Source: Novosphingobium taihuense (GTDB taxonomy: Bacteria > Pseudomonadota > Alphaproteobacteria > Sphingomonadales > Sphingomonadaceae). Taken from it: 64,000 bases of DNA. Shown here piece by piece: positions 1-9,203 of this stretch. How positions within the stretch are numbered: position 1 is the stretch's first letter; each line of letters opens with the position of its first letter. The notes below the pieces were generated by a model. The model made no database searches, was not told where the DNA came from, and was given only the letters and a program-made list of their open reading frames with translations. Where the stretch lies: contig NZ_VLKJ01000007.1 of assembly GCF_007830315.1 (NCBI RefSeq), positions 124,001 to 188,000 on the forward strand, in the 5' to 3' direction. The position numbers and the translations under genes are program-made.

Positions 1-1134
1 GAAGGGCGGCAGAGCGAAGGCGAAGCCCTGCTCGAAGACGGGCTTTTCAAGAATCCGGGCTGGATCGACGGTCATCGTTGTCTTAGCGGAATGCGGGCGA
101 CGGGCGGAGACACAAACTTCGCACGCAGCTTTTCTGCAGCGGTTGCCCGCGATCCGGAGAACTTCAGCCTTCGCATGGCGTGGTTCCATGTCCTTGCCAT
201 GGCGAAGTTATGGGACGAGGCGAGGGCGGTTATTGCCGATGCGGAGCAGTGCCTCGGCGAACGACAGGCGTCTTTGCTTGGCAAGCTCTTCATTGCCAGC
301 GAAAGCGGCGAGGCGGCGCATGATCCAGCGTTGTTCGATGCAGTCGAACATGTTTCGGATGTGGGGCTGGATATCGCGAGGGTCCGGCACTTCCTGCGCG
401 GCGGGCAGATTGAACGCGCGCGCGATGTCTGCCTGCGGCACTTGGGCAAACCTGCGATGCGCGCATTCTGGTCCTATCTGTCGCTCGCCTGGCGTCTGCT
501 TGGAGACAGGCAGGTCGAATGGCTCAATGCTGGAATGCGGGACGTTCGCAGCTTTGACCTCGACTTCACACCTTCGGAACTGCGGGAGCTGGCCACAACG
601 TTGCGCCGGCTACATACCATGCAGCAGCCATGGCACGAACAGTCCGTGCGGGGCGGTACGCAGACTGAACGGCCGCTGTTGCTGCGGATCGATCCGGTGA
701 TCGCCGGAGCGCGGCAACGCATCGAGAATGCTGTGCAGCATTACATAGCCGGACTTCCGCAAAACGATCCGGCGCATCCCTTGCTGGCAGCACCGCGTGG
801 GCGCTTTCTATTTGCGGGGAGTTGGTCTGTCAGGTTGCGACCGGGCGGTTTCCACGCGATGCACACGCATCCAATGGGTTGGATCAGTTCGGCACTCTAC
901 GTGACCGTCCCTGAAGGTGCGGATCTCGGACCAGAGCCTGCCGGGCACCTCCAGTTCGGCTCGCCCCCGCCGGAATTGAACCTGCAACTCAATCCCTACG
1001 GCGCGATCGAGCCCAAGCCGGGGCGACTTGCATTGTTCCCATCAACGATGTGGCACGGCACAGTACCATTCGCCGATGGCGAACGCATGACCATCGCCTT
1101 CGACGTAATACCTACCGCACCGCAATTCAGCTGA
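1..1134 (+). CDS. TPR-repeat protein with C-terminal 2OG-Fe(II) oxygenase domain (5' partial)
   Basis: The reading frame is open to the first base of the window, so the true start lies upstream; the internal ATG at 91 is unlikely to be the start because the helical-repeat-like sequence continues before it. The first two thirds are Ala/Leu/Arg-rich helical sequence resembling degenerate TPR repeats. The last 110 residues match the putative 2OG-Fe(II) oxygenase family: two histidines in HTHPMGWIS (residues 288 and 290 counted from the window edge), a distal histidine in MWHGTVPF (about 352) and an arginine in GERMTIAFD (about 362), the expected iron and 2-oxoglutarate contacts. No signal peptide can be judged. 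The GH32 gene follows after 9 bases, so the two are probably co-transcribed. The substrate is unknown. Proteins of this type recur near TonB-receptor sugar loci of sphingomonads. Confidence 0.75.
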   Translation, partial: EGRQSEGEALLEDGLFKNPGWIDGHRCLSGMRATGGDTNFARSFSAAVARDPENFSLRMAWFHVLAMAKLWDEARAVIADAEQCLGERQASLLGKLFIASESGEAAHDPALFDAVEHVSDVGLDIARVRHFLRGGQIERARDVCLRHLGKPAMRAFWSYLSLAWRLLGDRQVEWLNAGMRDVRSFDLDFTPSELRELATTLRRLHTMQQPWHEQSVRGGTQTERPLLLRIDPVIAGARQRIENAVQHYIAGLPQNDPAHPLLAAPRGRFLFAGSWSVRLRPGGFHAMHTHPMGWISSALYVTVPEGADLGPEPAGHLQFGSPPPELNLQLNPYGAIEPKPGRLALFPSTMWHGTVPFADGERMTIAFDVIPTAPQFS

Positions 1135-1143
1135 AAGCCTTAA

Positions 1144-2472
1144 ATGCGCCCCTGCTATCACTATGCCCCCACAGCCAACTGGCTGAGCGATCCCAATGGC
1201 CTCGTCTGGCTGGATGGCGAATGGCACATGTTCTACCAGTACAATCCTTTTGGCGAGGAATGGGGGCACATGTCGTGGGGGCACGCTGTCTCTCCCGACC
1301 TCGCACATTGGCAGGAGCTTCCGGTTGCACTTGCGGAAGCTGACCAGACGATGATCTTCTCGGGTTCAGCAGTCATCGACCACAACGGCACCGCGGGGTT
1401 CGGCGTGAATGCGATGGTCGCGGTTTATACTGGTGCACGCACCGACCGACTGCACCAGTTTCAGTGCCTCGCATCAAGCACTGATCGCGGCCGCAACTTC
1501 GTGAAGTTTGCTGGCAATCCCGTGCTTGATCGGCAGATGGCCGACTTCCGTGATCCGAGCGTGTTCTGGCACGAGCCAAGTGGTCAGTGGATCATGGTCG
1601 TTGTCCTCTCGGACGAGAACCGCGCATTGCTCTACGGCTCGCCCGACCTCACGCACTGGACCGAACTTTCCGAGATTTCGCGGGACGGTGCGCCTGGCCA
1701 TTTGTGGGAATGCCCGTTTCTTGTCGAACTCTCCATCGACGGCACAAGAGATACGCGTTGGCTGTTCAAAGTCGACGTGCTGTCCGGAGCCCCAGGATCT
1801 GGCGCGCTCTATCGCATCGGCCAATTTGACGGCATGGGCTTCAAACCTGAAAGCGGATGGCTCGTGGCTGATCACGGTGACGAGTTCTATGCGGCCATCG
1901 GGTGGCCCGAGCCGCGCGACGCGAAGGGCCGTCCGACCTGGATCGGGTGGATGGGCAATCACGCCGTCCAGAAGCACTTGCCCTTGCAAGGCTGGCGCGG
2001 AGCCATGAGCCTTCCTCGCCGACTTTCACTGAGAAAGGAGGCAGGCGAATTGCGTCTCGTGCAGGAGATCGAACCTTCCTGTGCGATACGGTTCACGCCG
2101 CCCGAGAGCCCGATTACGATGGGGGAGGGGTGCCGCCCGCTTCCTGCTGGCTCGCTGCTCGAGCTATCGGGAGCGGAACGCTGGCAGTTTACATTGACCG
2201 ACGACTTTGGCCGCAACCTCGCAGGCACGCTCGAAAATGGCCGGTTGACCGTGACCCGCACCGATCCCGTCACGCCACAATTGAACCGCACGAGCGCTAT
2301 GCGCGTCGCCATAGATGCACCGGTCCGGATATGGCTCGACACTGGCAGTATCGAGGTCATCGCTTCGAACGGAGCGGATAGCCTTACCTTGCAGCATCGC
2401 CTCGCCGGCGAGGCTTGGGCCTTGCGCGGCGAAGGCGTGTTGTCTGTCCGCTACTTCGACGCCAACGCCTGA
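1144..2472 (+). CDS. Glycoside hydrolase family 32 (sucrose/fructan beta-fructosidase)
   Basis: A 442-residue GH32 enzyme that releases fructose from sucrose or fructo-oligosaccharides. The three catalytic signatures are present: WLSDPNG with nucleophile Asp16, the RDP motif with transition-state stabiliser Asp137, and WEC with acid/base Glu189. A five-bladed propeller (about 1-300) is followed by a C-terminal beta-sandwich. There is no signal peptide, so it acts in the cytoplasm on sugar that has already been imported, which fits the neighbouring symporter and fructokinase. Its 3' end overlaps the convergent fructokinase gene by 22 bases. Sucrose versus sucrose-6-phosphate or levan cannot be decided from sequence. 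With no PTS seen here, free sucrose or short fructans are the likeliest substrates. Confidence 0.9.
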   Translation: MRPCYHYAPTANWLSDPNGLVWLDGEWHMFYQYNPFGEEWGHMSWGHAVSPDLAHWQELPVALAEADQTMIFSGSAVIDHNGTAGFGVNAMVAVYTGARTDRLHQFQCLASSTDRGRNFVKFAGNPVLDRQMADFRDPSVFWHEPSGQWIMVVVLSDENRALLYGSPDLTHWTELSEISRDGAPGHLWECPFLVELSIDGTRDTRWLFKVDVLSGAPGSGALYRIGQFDGMGFKPESGWLVADHGDEFYAAIGWPEPRDAKGRPTWIGWMGNHAVQKHLPLQGWRGAMSLPRRLSLRKEAGELRLVQEIEPSCAIRFTPPESPITMGEGCRPLPAGSLLELSGAERWQFTLTDDFGRNLAGTLENGRLTVTRTDPVTPQLNRTSAMRVAIDAPVRIWLDTGSIEVIASNGADSLTLQHRLAGEAWALRGEGVLSVRYFDANA

Positions 2473-3350
2473 CGTCCGAGCTCGATGGCGCCGGTGATCC
2501 CGGCGTCGTCGCCAAGGCCTGGGGTTACGATGTAGCTTTCAAGTCCGGCGTCAAGGCGCGGGTGCTGAACGTAGCCATTGAGCTTGGCAGCGGTTGCCCG
2601 CCGCACGGCCTCGATCAGCCCGGGTGCCTTCATGACGCCGCCGCCGAATATCAGGCGGTCGGGCATGTGCAGCAAAACCAGGGTGCTGGCCAGATGCGCG
2701 ATGTAGTCCGCAACTATGGCAACTTCGTCGGATCCAAGTTGGTCAAGGCTCCGGCCCCAGCGCCGTTCGATTGCGGGGCCGCAGGCAAGACCCTCTATGC
2801 AGTCGCCGTGGTAGGGGCAGATACCAACGAAGGGATCGCGGGTAGGATTGCGGGGTGGCACGATGTGGCCGCTCTCGAAATGCGAAATGCCCATAAGCGA
2901 GCATCCCTCGCGCACTACGCCCGTTCCCACGCCGGTGCCGATCGTCGTATAGGCAAGGGTACGGCACCCCTGTCCGGCCCCTGCCATCCATTCCCCGATT
3001 GCCGCACCGTTCACGTCTGTATCGACCTTGATCGGGGCTCCGAAGGCAGAGAGTGCATCATGGAATCGCGCGCCTGACCAACCGGCCTTGGGCGTGGTGG
3101 TGAACATACCGTAAGTGTTTGACGCCGAATCGATGTCGATTGGACCGAAGCTGGCAACGCCGAATGCGGCTATAGGGCCGTGCTTTGTGCTCGCCTCATC
3201 GAAGAAGGTCCGCATCGCTGGCCATGTTTCGACTGGAGTGTTCGTCGGCATGCGCGTGCGGGCAAGAATTTCGCCCTCGTGCGTGGCGAGTGCCAGCACG
3301 AACTTGGTGCCGCCAGCTTCGACTGCGCCGATCAGACCGTTTTTGCTCAT
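2451..3350 (-). CDS. ROK-family fructokinase
   Basis: A 299-residue sugar kinase converting fructose to fructose-6-phosphate. It begins with the ATP-binding AGGTKF loop and has the catalytic-loop motif VDTDVNG, the second phosphate loop GTGVGTG and the zinc-binding stretch SGHI followed by CPYHGDC-EGLACGPA that marks bacterial ROK fructokinases. The ATG at 3350 overlaps the stop of the upstream symporter gene (ATGA), so the two are translationally coupled in an operon that starts near the regulator gene. It would take the fructose released by the GH32 enzyme encoded convergently next door. Glucose or mannose kinase activity is less likely because of the CPYHGDC signature and because a dedicated glucokinase lies at 20338. 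Confidence 0.9.
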   Translation of the reverse strand: MSKNGLIGAVEAGGTKFVLALATHEGEILARTRMPTNTPVETWPAMRTFFDEASTKHGPIAAFGVASFGPIDIDSASNTYGMFTTTPKAGWSGARFHDALSAFGAPIKVDTDVNGAAIGEWMAGAGQGCRTLAYTTIGTGVGTGVVREGCSLMGISHFESGHIVPPRNPTRDPFVGICPYHGDCIEGLACGPAIERRWGRSLDQLGSDEVAIVADYIAHLASTLVLLHMPDRLIFGGGVMKAPGLIEAVRRATAAKLNGYVQHPRLDAGLESYIVTPGLGDDAGITGAIELGRQALASK

Positions 3351-4852
3351 TCGCCCGAAGCCCTCGTGTTTTCCTTGACCAGCATCATTGCTGCAGCCGC
3401 CATCGCCATCATCAATGCCGCCACCAGCATCGTCCAGCGCGGCTCGCCAGGGAAGAAGCTGCGCATCACGCCACCCATCAGCGTTGCCACGACCAGTTGC
3501 GGGATCACGATGAAGAAGTTGAAGATGCCGATATATATCCCGAATTTGCGCGGCGGCAGCACGCGTGTCAGGATCACGTAGGGCATCGACAGGACCGAAG
3601 CCCACGCTATGCCCATGCCAACCATCGGCAGCAGCAGCAAGTCTGGATCGCGGACCAATAGAAGCCCGATGAAGCCCGATGCCCCGCACAAAAGCCCGAC
3701 GGCATGGGTCGCCGCATTGCCGATGCGCCGGGCGAGCAGAGGAAGCAGGAACGCGGCAAGAGCGGCCACGCCGTTGTAGAACGCGAACATCACGCCGACC
3801 CAATCTGCGCCTTCATTGAACGCGGCGCTGGATGTGTCGGTTGCCCCAAACGCTTGCGCGGTCACTACCGGTGTCGTGTAGATCCACACGATGAAGAAGC
3901 CGATCCAGGTAAAGAACTGCGCAAACGCCAGCTGACGCATCTGCACCGGCATCTGTGCCAGATCGCTGACGATATGCGCCAGCGCTCCCTTCGCCGAAGT
4001 CGCCCGCACGCCGATCTGCATCAGGCCGAATACAGCAAGCCCCGAACCCAGAACATATAGCTGCTTGTCGAGGCCTAGCGAGGCAACCAGCGCCAGCAGC
4101 ACTACGCCAGCAATAACCCAGAAGGGGCCGATTCGAGGATAGACTAGTGGCTCATGCTGCGCAGCATCGGCCTGAACCGTCGAGCCATTGAAAGCTGCCA
4201 TTTCCTCGGGCGAATACTCGCGGACGCGCAAGACGGTCCAGCCAACGCTCAATACCATGGCCGCTGCTCCGAGATAGAAGCTGTAGCGAACAGATGGCGG
4301 GATCACACCTTCCGACGCGACATTGGCAATGCCGAGCCAGTTGAACAGGGCAGGCGCAAGGCTCCCCAGAACCGCGCCCGCACCGATGAAGCAGGTCTGG
4401 AAGGCAAAGGCCTGCGCGCGCTGGTCGTCTGGCGTCATGTCGCCGGCAAAGGCGCGGAACGGTTCCATCGCTACGTTGAGCGAAGCGTCGAGCATCCACA
4501 AGAATGCTGCGGCCAGAAGCAACATACCAGTGTTGGGCAGCCCAATCAGCGCGAGCGCCGCCAGCACGGCGCCCGCCAGAAAATAGGGGCGTCGACGACC
4601 AAGCCGTCCCCATGTCCGGTCCGAATGATACCCGATCAGGGGTTGAATGATCAGCCCGGTCACAGGCCCTGCGATCCACAGGAAGGCCAGATCATCAATC
4701 TCGCTCCCCAGCGACTGGAAGATGCGGCTGACATTGGCGTTCTGCAGGGCGAATGCGATCTGGATGCCGAAATATCCAAAGCTCACGTTCCACAAGCCCC
4801 AGAATCCCTGCCGAGGTTTCTGACTTGCCACCCGCGCTAGTTGTGCTGTCAT
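3347..4852 (-). CDS. MFS sugar:proton symporter (sucrose/maltose type)
   Basis: A 501-residue inner-membrane transporter with about twelve hydrophobic segments. The loop motif DRTWGRLGRRRPY after the second or third segment is the signature of the SUT/SLC45-like sugar symporters, which carry sucrose and maltose. The start at 4852 is chosen because GGAGAG lies 3 bases before the ATG and the preceding in-frame residues look non-coding. It is followed directly by fructokinase with a 4-base overlap, and the LacI gene lies 144 bases upstream on the same strand. It would move oligosaccharide from the periplasm to the cytosolic GH32 and GH13 enzymes. Exact substrate is inferred from context. Confidence 0.85.
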   Translation of the reverse strand: MTAQLARVASQKPRQGFWGLWNVSFGYFGIQIAFALQNANVSRIFQSLGSEIDDLAFLWIAGPVTGLIIQPLIGYHSDRTWGRLGRRRPYFLAGAVLAALALIGLPNTGMLLLAAAFLWMLDASLNVAMEPFRAFAGDMTPDDQRAQAFAFQTCFIGAGAVLGSLAPALFNWLGIANVASEGVIPPSVRYSFYLGAAAMVLSVGWTVLRVREYSPEEMAAFNGSTVQADAAQHEPLVYPRIGPFWVIAGVVLLALVASLGLDKQLYVLGSGLAVFGLMQIGVRATSAKGALAHIVSDLAQMPVQMRQLAFAQFFTWIGFFIVWIYTTPVVTAQAFGATDTSSAAFNEGADWVGVMFAFYNGVAALAAFLLPLLARRIGNAATHAVGLLCGASGFIGLLLVRDPDLLLLPMVGMGIAWASVLSMPYVILTRVLPPRKFGIYIGIFNFFIVIPQLVVATLMGGVMRSFFPGEPRWTMLVAALMMAMAAAAMMLVKENTRASGE

Positions 4853-4996
4853 CGGCTCTCCGTGATCGCAGTCGAGGCTGCGGGGCAGGGCCGTCTTACG
4901 CGGCCTTCGGGCTGGTTCTTGCGCGCCGAAGTCGCAGAATACCGGGCTTGCTGCAATCGATGCGCATACGAATACCAAACAAATGCTTGATGAGAA

Positions 4997-6031
4997 TCAG
5001 CCGCCGCTGCTAGCCCGCACAACCAATCTTGCGGGCAAGACGCGCGGGTTGGGTGGGCGCCCCTCGACCTGCGCGAGTACGCTTTCAACGAGGACCTCAC
5101 CGGCCAGACGGATGTCCTGCATCAAAGTTGTCAGCGGTGGAGACGTGAAGGCGGCAGCCGGAATATCGTCGAAACCCACGACCGCAACATCGCCCGGCAC
5201 GGAAAGCCCTGCCTCGGCCAAGGCGCGCATTGCTCCGATGGCAATCAGATCGCTTGCCGCGAAGACGGCATCAAACGGTGCGCCTTTGGCCAGCAACTCT
5301 CGCGCTGCCCGGTACCCCACTTCTTCCGACGAGACCGCGTCGACGACGAGCGAGCGGTCTGCGGAAAGACCAGCGGTCGAGATCGCCTTGACAAGCCCCG
5401 CATAGCGCTGCTCGAATTCTGGATAATGTGAATCCGCCTGACCCAAGAACGCGATTTTTTTGCGCCCTCGCGCAAGCAGATGCTCACCAGCCAGTCTTCC
5501 GGCGCCAAAATTGTCCGAACCGACCGTCGCACCGATGGTCCCCTGATCAACTGACCCCCAGCGCACGAAATGCGTGCCTGATTTGATCAGCTGTCGCAGG
5601 CGTGGCTCGTAGGCGGTGTAATCGCCGTATCCAAGCAGGATCAGCCCGTCGGCGCGATGGCTGTCCTGATAGCGCTTGTGCCAGTCATCATCGAGTTTCT
5701 GGAACGAGATCAGCAAGTCCAGTCCGCGATTTGCGCAATGGCGGGTGATCGAACCCAACATTGCGAGAAAGAACGGATTGATATTGGATTCGTCGGGAGT
5801 GGGATCCTCGAAGAACAGCAGTGCAAGGGTGTTGGACCGTTGCGAGCGAAGCGATGAGGCGTTCTTGTCGACGGTATAGTTGAGTTGCCGGGCAATCGCT
5901 TCGATCTTCTGTCGCGTTGCCAGACTGACAGACTTGCTCCCGCGAAGCGCGCGACTGACCGTGGGCTGGGATACGCCTGCCAGATACGCAATGTCGAAAC
6001 TGGTTGGTTTGTTGGATGGCTTTCGCCCCAT
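4997..6031 (-). CDS. LacI-family transcriptional regulator
   Basis: A 344-residue repressor. The N-terminal helix-turn-helix reads FDIAYLAGVSQPTVSRAL (residues 12-29), followed by the hinge helix and a periplasmic-binding-protein-like sugar domain with the usual VVGFDDIP stretch. The start at 6031 is the ATG just before the HTH, with a purine-rich GGGAGAGACGGGG upstream; an in-frame extension to 6211 is open but has no family similarity. It is transcribed away from the TonB receptor and ahead of the symporter and fructokinase. It probably represses both directions from the shared 6032-6373 region, where a palindrome (6217-6233) lies. The effector is probably a sugar such as sucrose, fructose or a maltodextrin. 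Confidence 0.9.
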   Translation of the reverse strand: MGRKPSNKPTSFDIAYLAGVSQPTVSRALRGSKSVSLATRQKIEAIARQLNYTVDKNASSLRSQRSNTLALLFFEDPTPDESNINPFFLAMLGSITRHCANRGLDLLISFQKLDDDWHKRYQDSHRADGLILLGYGDYTAYEPRLRQLIKSGTHFVRWGSVDQGTIGATVGSDNFGAGRLAGEHLLARGRKKIAFLGQADSHYPEFEQRYAGLVKAISTAGLSADRSLVVDAVSSEEVGYRAARELLAKGAPFDAVFAASDLIAIGAMRALAEAGLSVPGDVAVVGFDDIPAAAFTSPPLTTLMQDIRLAGEVLVESVLAQVEGRPPNPRVLPARLVVRASSGG

Positions 6032-6373
6032 ATCCCCGTCTCTCCCACCGCCTGGTGTGGTCCCCTGGTCGGTCCGGTGCGACTGTATGCGTGAAGTGCC
6101 GCTCATGCAATGGCAGCGACAGCCGGGGTGCTTATGGCTCTGAAAAATATAGGAATGGCGGGATTTTAGCGCCTCTGGGAGTAGTGACGAAAAAGCATCA
6201 TCTGAAACCATTCAACGCATAGTATACGTATGCCATATTCGCCAATCTTCAGTGCCCGTTTAAACCGAACTGGTGCGGAAGGCCGGGATCAGCGGCACCG
6301 CCCGATCAGATCACGTTTCAATCGATCAAGGTTCAGGGCCGGTAAGGTCCGGCTTGGGGGAGTGAGTTTCAAC
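6032..6373. promoter_or_regulatory. Divergent promoter region between LacI regulator and TonB receptor
   Basis: A 342-base stretch without a supported gene. An ATG at 6230 opens a frame into the receptor, but the 48 extra residues are basic and precede a clean signal peptide, so this is read as untranslated leader. It holds the operator-like palindrome at 6217-6233 and an AT-richer stretch around 6140-6250 where promoters of both genes are expected. A G-rich GGGGGAG at 6356-6362 may serve as ribosome-binding site, although it is 11 bases from the receptor ATG. Confidence 0.6.
6217..6233. promoter_or_regulatory. Operator-like palindrome upstream of TonB receptor
   Basis: The element reads GCATAGTATACGTATGC. 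Its outer arms GCATA and TATGC are complementary, and the inner 12 bases (6222-6233) match the element upstream of zwf (16309-16320) at 10 positions. An even-length AT-containing palindrome with a central CG or CA step is typical of LacI-family operators. Binding by the adjacent regulator is inferred. Confidence 0.5.
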
Positions 6374-9088
6374 ATGGCATTTCGCACATTATCCGCCGCC
6401 GCGGGCGTTTCGCTCGCCGCCATCACGGTTGCGCTCGCCGCGACCCCGGCAATGGCGCAGGAAGACGCACAGGATCAGGCGCAAGCCACCGATGCCGCTC
6501 CCGAAGGTCAGGAGCAGGCCATTGTCGTGACCGGCTTCCGCGCTGCTCTTGCAACCGCAGTCAACGTCAAGAAGTCGTCGCCGGTCATTGTGGAATCGGT
6601 TTCTGCAGAAGACATCGGCCGTCTGCCCGATGCCTCGATCGGTGAATCGATCGCCCGTCTTCCGGGCCTCACCACGCAGCGCTTGTTTGGCCGAGCCAAC
6701 TCGATTGCCATTCGCGGGTCGAGCGCAGACCTGTCCTCGACCACGTTGAACGGCCGTCCGCAGACTTCCACGGGCGAGCAGCGCAACGTAGAATTTGACC
6801 AGTTCCCGTCGGAAATCGTCAGCCGCGTTGACGTCTACAAGACGCCACAGGCAAATCTCGTCCATCAGGGCCTCGTCGGCACGGTCGACATCAAGACGAT
6901 CCGTCCGCTCGAATTCGGCAAGAGCCTGCTCTCGTTCGGCGGTCGCGGGACTTATGCCGACCTCGGCAAGGTCAACAAGGACAGCAACGAGTTCGGTTAC
7001 CGCGCCACGGCAACGTACGTCGGCCAGTTCATGGAAGACCGTCTCGGTGTCGCGCTTTCGGCGGCCTACACCGACGAGCCTTATCAGGCGCAGGAATTCG
7101 AAGCCTGGGGCTATGCCGATGGCCCGAACAACACCAAGATCATCGGTGGCATGAAGCCGTTCGGCGTTTCGACGCAGCTCAAGCGCCTTGGCATCCAGGG
7201 TACGGTACAGTTCAAGCCGGTCGACGAACTGACCCTCACGGTTGACGGCTTCTACGGCAACTTCAAGGACAAGCAGATCAAGCGCGGCATCGAGTTCCCG
7301 CTTGCCTGGAGCGGTGCGCAACTTTCGCCGACCGGAATCGAGACCAACGGCAACCTGATCTCCAAGGGCACCTTCTCCGGCGTCGAGGCTGTGGTGAACA
7401 ACCATGGCTACGAGCGCAACTCCGACATCTTTTCCGGCGGCTTCAATGCGGCCTGGGTTGGTGAAGATGGTTGGTCCGCCTCGTTCGATTTCGGCTACTC
7501 GAAGACTGACCGCAACGAACTCAGCCTCGAAACCAACGCCGGAACCGGCCCCGGTGCAGGCGTCGGCGCGAGCGACACCCTGACTTTTGTCAGCGGGCCG
7601 ACCGGCACGAGCTTCACCAGCCACGTGCTCGATTACGGCAACTACAACACAATCCTGCTGACCGACCCGCTCGGCTGGGGTGGTGGCGCGCCCAAGGGCT
7701 CACAGGAAGGCTACTACAACGACCGCATCATCGACGACGAGATCAAGAGCTTCCAGCTTGAAGTCGGTAAGGAGCTTGAGGGCAGCTTCTTGTCGAAGAT
7801 CACGGTTGGCTCGGCCTATGTCGATCGTACCAAGGCCAAAACTCCGGTCGAGTACTTCCTGAACCTCGCCGGTGGCGCGAGGTCGCTGGTCGTGCCCGAG
7901 AAGTACCGTACCGGCGCAACCGATCTATCCTTCATCGGCGCTGGCCCGATCATCGGCTACAATCCGTTCAAGATGGTTGAGGACGGCGTCTATGTGAAGA
8001 CGCTCAATGCTTCGAAGGACGTTCCCGCCAAGGCCTACGCGGTTACCGAGCGCGTAATGTCGATCTACCTGAAGGGCGATCTCAAGGCGACGTTCGGCGA
8101 CGTCGAGATGGACGGCAACATCGGCGTCCTTGCCCAGAACACCGAGCAGAAGTCGCGTGGTTTCGTGAACCTCGCCTCGGCCTCGCTGGTGCCAACCGTT
8201 CGCGGCGCGATGTACTGGGATGTGCTGCCGAGCCTCAACCTCAACTTCCGCATCCCGGGTGACTGGGTTGTGCGCTTCGCTGCGGCGCGTGAAATCCAGC
8301 GTCCGCGCTTCGAGGACATGAAGGTCAGCCTCGATTATAGCTACAACGTCAATAGCGGCGTGATCACCGGCAACGGAGGCAATCCGCAACTTCGTCCTTA
8401 CCGCGCCTGGGCAGCAGACCTGAACATCGAGAAGTACTTCGGCCGCAAGGGCTACATCGGGGTGCAGATGTTCTACAAGAAGCTGGACAACTACATCTAC
8501 AAGGACGTCGTCCCCTACGACTACACCGGTCTGCCGATCGTTGCCCCGGTTCCGATCACCAACTTCGTTGGTACGATCAATACCGCGGTCAATGGGTCTG
8601 GGGGCAAGCTCTATGGTGTGGAATTCGCCGGCACATTGCCATTCGAAGTCATCACCCCGGCGCTCGAAGGATTTGGCTTCACCGGTGGCCTTGGTTACAC
8701 CAAAACTTCGATCAAGCCGGGGCCGAACGCCAATTCGATGGACCTGCCCGACTATTCGCGCTGGGTGGCATCGGGGACGCTGTTCTTCGAGAAGGCCGGC
8801 TTCAACGCCCGCGTCTCGGCCCGTCATCGTTCGTCGTTCCAGGGTATTTTCGTCGGCTTCGGTGGCGAGCGTGAACTGCGCCGCGCGCTGAAGGAAACCA
8901 TCGTTGACGCGCAGATCGGTTATGACTTCAAGGAAAGCAGCCCGCTCAATGGCCTGTCGCTCTTCCTGCAGGGCCAGAACCTGACCGACGAGCCCTTCGT
9001 CTCGGTCGATAACGGTGCGCCGCTTCAGATCCGCAACTACCAGACCTATGGCCGCCGCTTCATGGCCGGCTTCAACTACAAGTTCTGA
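6374..9088 (+). CDS. TonB-dependent outer-membrane receptor for oligosaccharides
   Basis: A 904-residue receptor. The start at 6374 gives a clear signal peptide ending AMA|QE at residue 28. A TonB-box-like AIVVTGF follows at 49-55, then the plug domain (about 60-190, with IGESIARLPG and SIAIRGSS), then a 22-strand barrel ending in an aromatic residue (NYKF), the usual outer-membrane signature. It is the large sugar-receptor type that replaces SusC/D pairs in sphingomonads and caulobacters; no SusD-like gene is present. It is divergent from the LacI gene, preceded by an operator-like palindrome and followed by a strong hairpin before the halogenase gene. Ligand is inferred from neighbours to be malto-oligosaccharide or sucrose/fructan. 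Confidence 0.92.
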   Translation: MAFRTLSAAAGVSLAAITVALAATPAMAQEDAQDQAQATDAAPEGQEQAIVVTGFRAALATAVNVKKSSPVIVESVSAEDIGRLPDASIGESIARLPGLTTQRLFGRANSIAIRGSSADLSSTTLNGRPQTSTGEQRNVEFDQFPSEIVSRVDVYKTPQANLVHQGLVGTVDIKTIRPLEFGKSLLSFGGRGTYADLGKVNKDSNEFGYRATATYVGQFMEDRLGVALSAAYTDEPYQAQEFEAWGYADGPNNTKIIGGMKPFGVSTQLKRLGIQGTVQFKPVDELTLTVDGFYGNFKDKQIKRGIEFPLAWSGAQLSPTGIETNGNLISKGTFSGVEAVVNNHGYERNSDIFSGGFNAAWVGEDGWSASFDFGYSKTDRNELSLETNAGTGPGAGVGASDTLTFVSGPTGTSFTSHVLDYGNYNTILLTDPLGWGGGAPKGSQEGYYNDRIIDDEIKSFQLEVGKELEGSFLSKITVGSAYVDRTKAKTPVEYFLNLAGGARSLVVPEKYRTGATDLSFIGAGPIIGYNPFKMVEDGVYVKTLNASKDVPAKAYAVTERVMSIYLKGDLKATFGDVEMDGNIGVLAQNTEQKSRGFVNLASASLVPTVRGAMYWDVLPSLNLNFRIPGDWVVRFAAAREIQRPRFEDMKVSLDYSYNVNSGVITGNGGNPQLRPYRAWAADLNIEKYFGRKGYIGVQMFYKKLDNYIYKDVVPYDYTGLPIVAPVPITNFVGTINTAVNGSGGKLYGVEFAGTLPFEVITPALEGFGFTGGLGYTKTSIKPGPNANSMDLPDYSRWVASGTLFFEKAGFNARVSARHRSSFQGIFVGFGGERELRRALKETIVDAQIGYDFKESSPLNGLSLFLQGQNLTDEPFVSVDNGAPLQIRNYQTYGRRFMAGFNYKF

Positions 9089-9095
9089 TCCCTCT

Positions 9096-9124
9096 GGAGG
9101 GGGCGAACTCATCCCGCCCCCTCC
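9096..9124 (+). terminator. GC-rich intercistronic hairpin after TonB receptor
   Basis: A perfect 10-base stem (GGAGGGGGCG pairing with CGCCCCCTCC) around a 9-base loop starts 7 bases after the receptor stop. There is no T-run behind it, so it is not a canonical intrinsic terminator. It more likely protects the abundant receptor mRNA from 3' decay or attenuates read-through into the downstream enzymes. Confidence 0.6.
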
Positions 9125-9203
9125 ACCCCGGTGAGATCGGAAACGTTGTAATAATGTGCCCGCAGAAGGCACTTTAAAGAGGATCGGCTGCGGGAGAATG
9201 TGC

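Noticed and set aside
6230..6373. 48-residue N-terminal extension of the TonB receptor
   Set aside because: It precedes a complete signal peptide and overlaps the operator-like palindrome.
6389..7624. Long minus-strand open frame opposite the TonB receptor
   Set aside because: It mirrors receptor codons, encodes an Arg/Glu/Val-rich sequence without family features and has no ribosome site; a GC-rich shadow.
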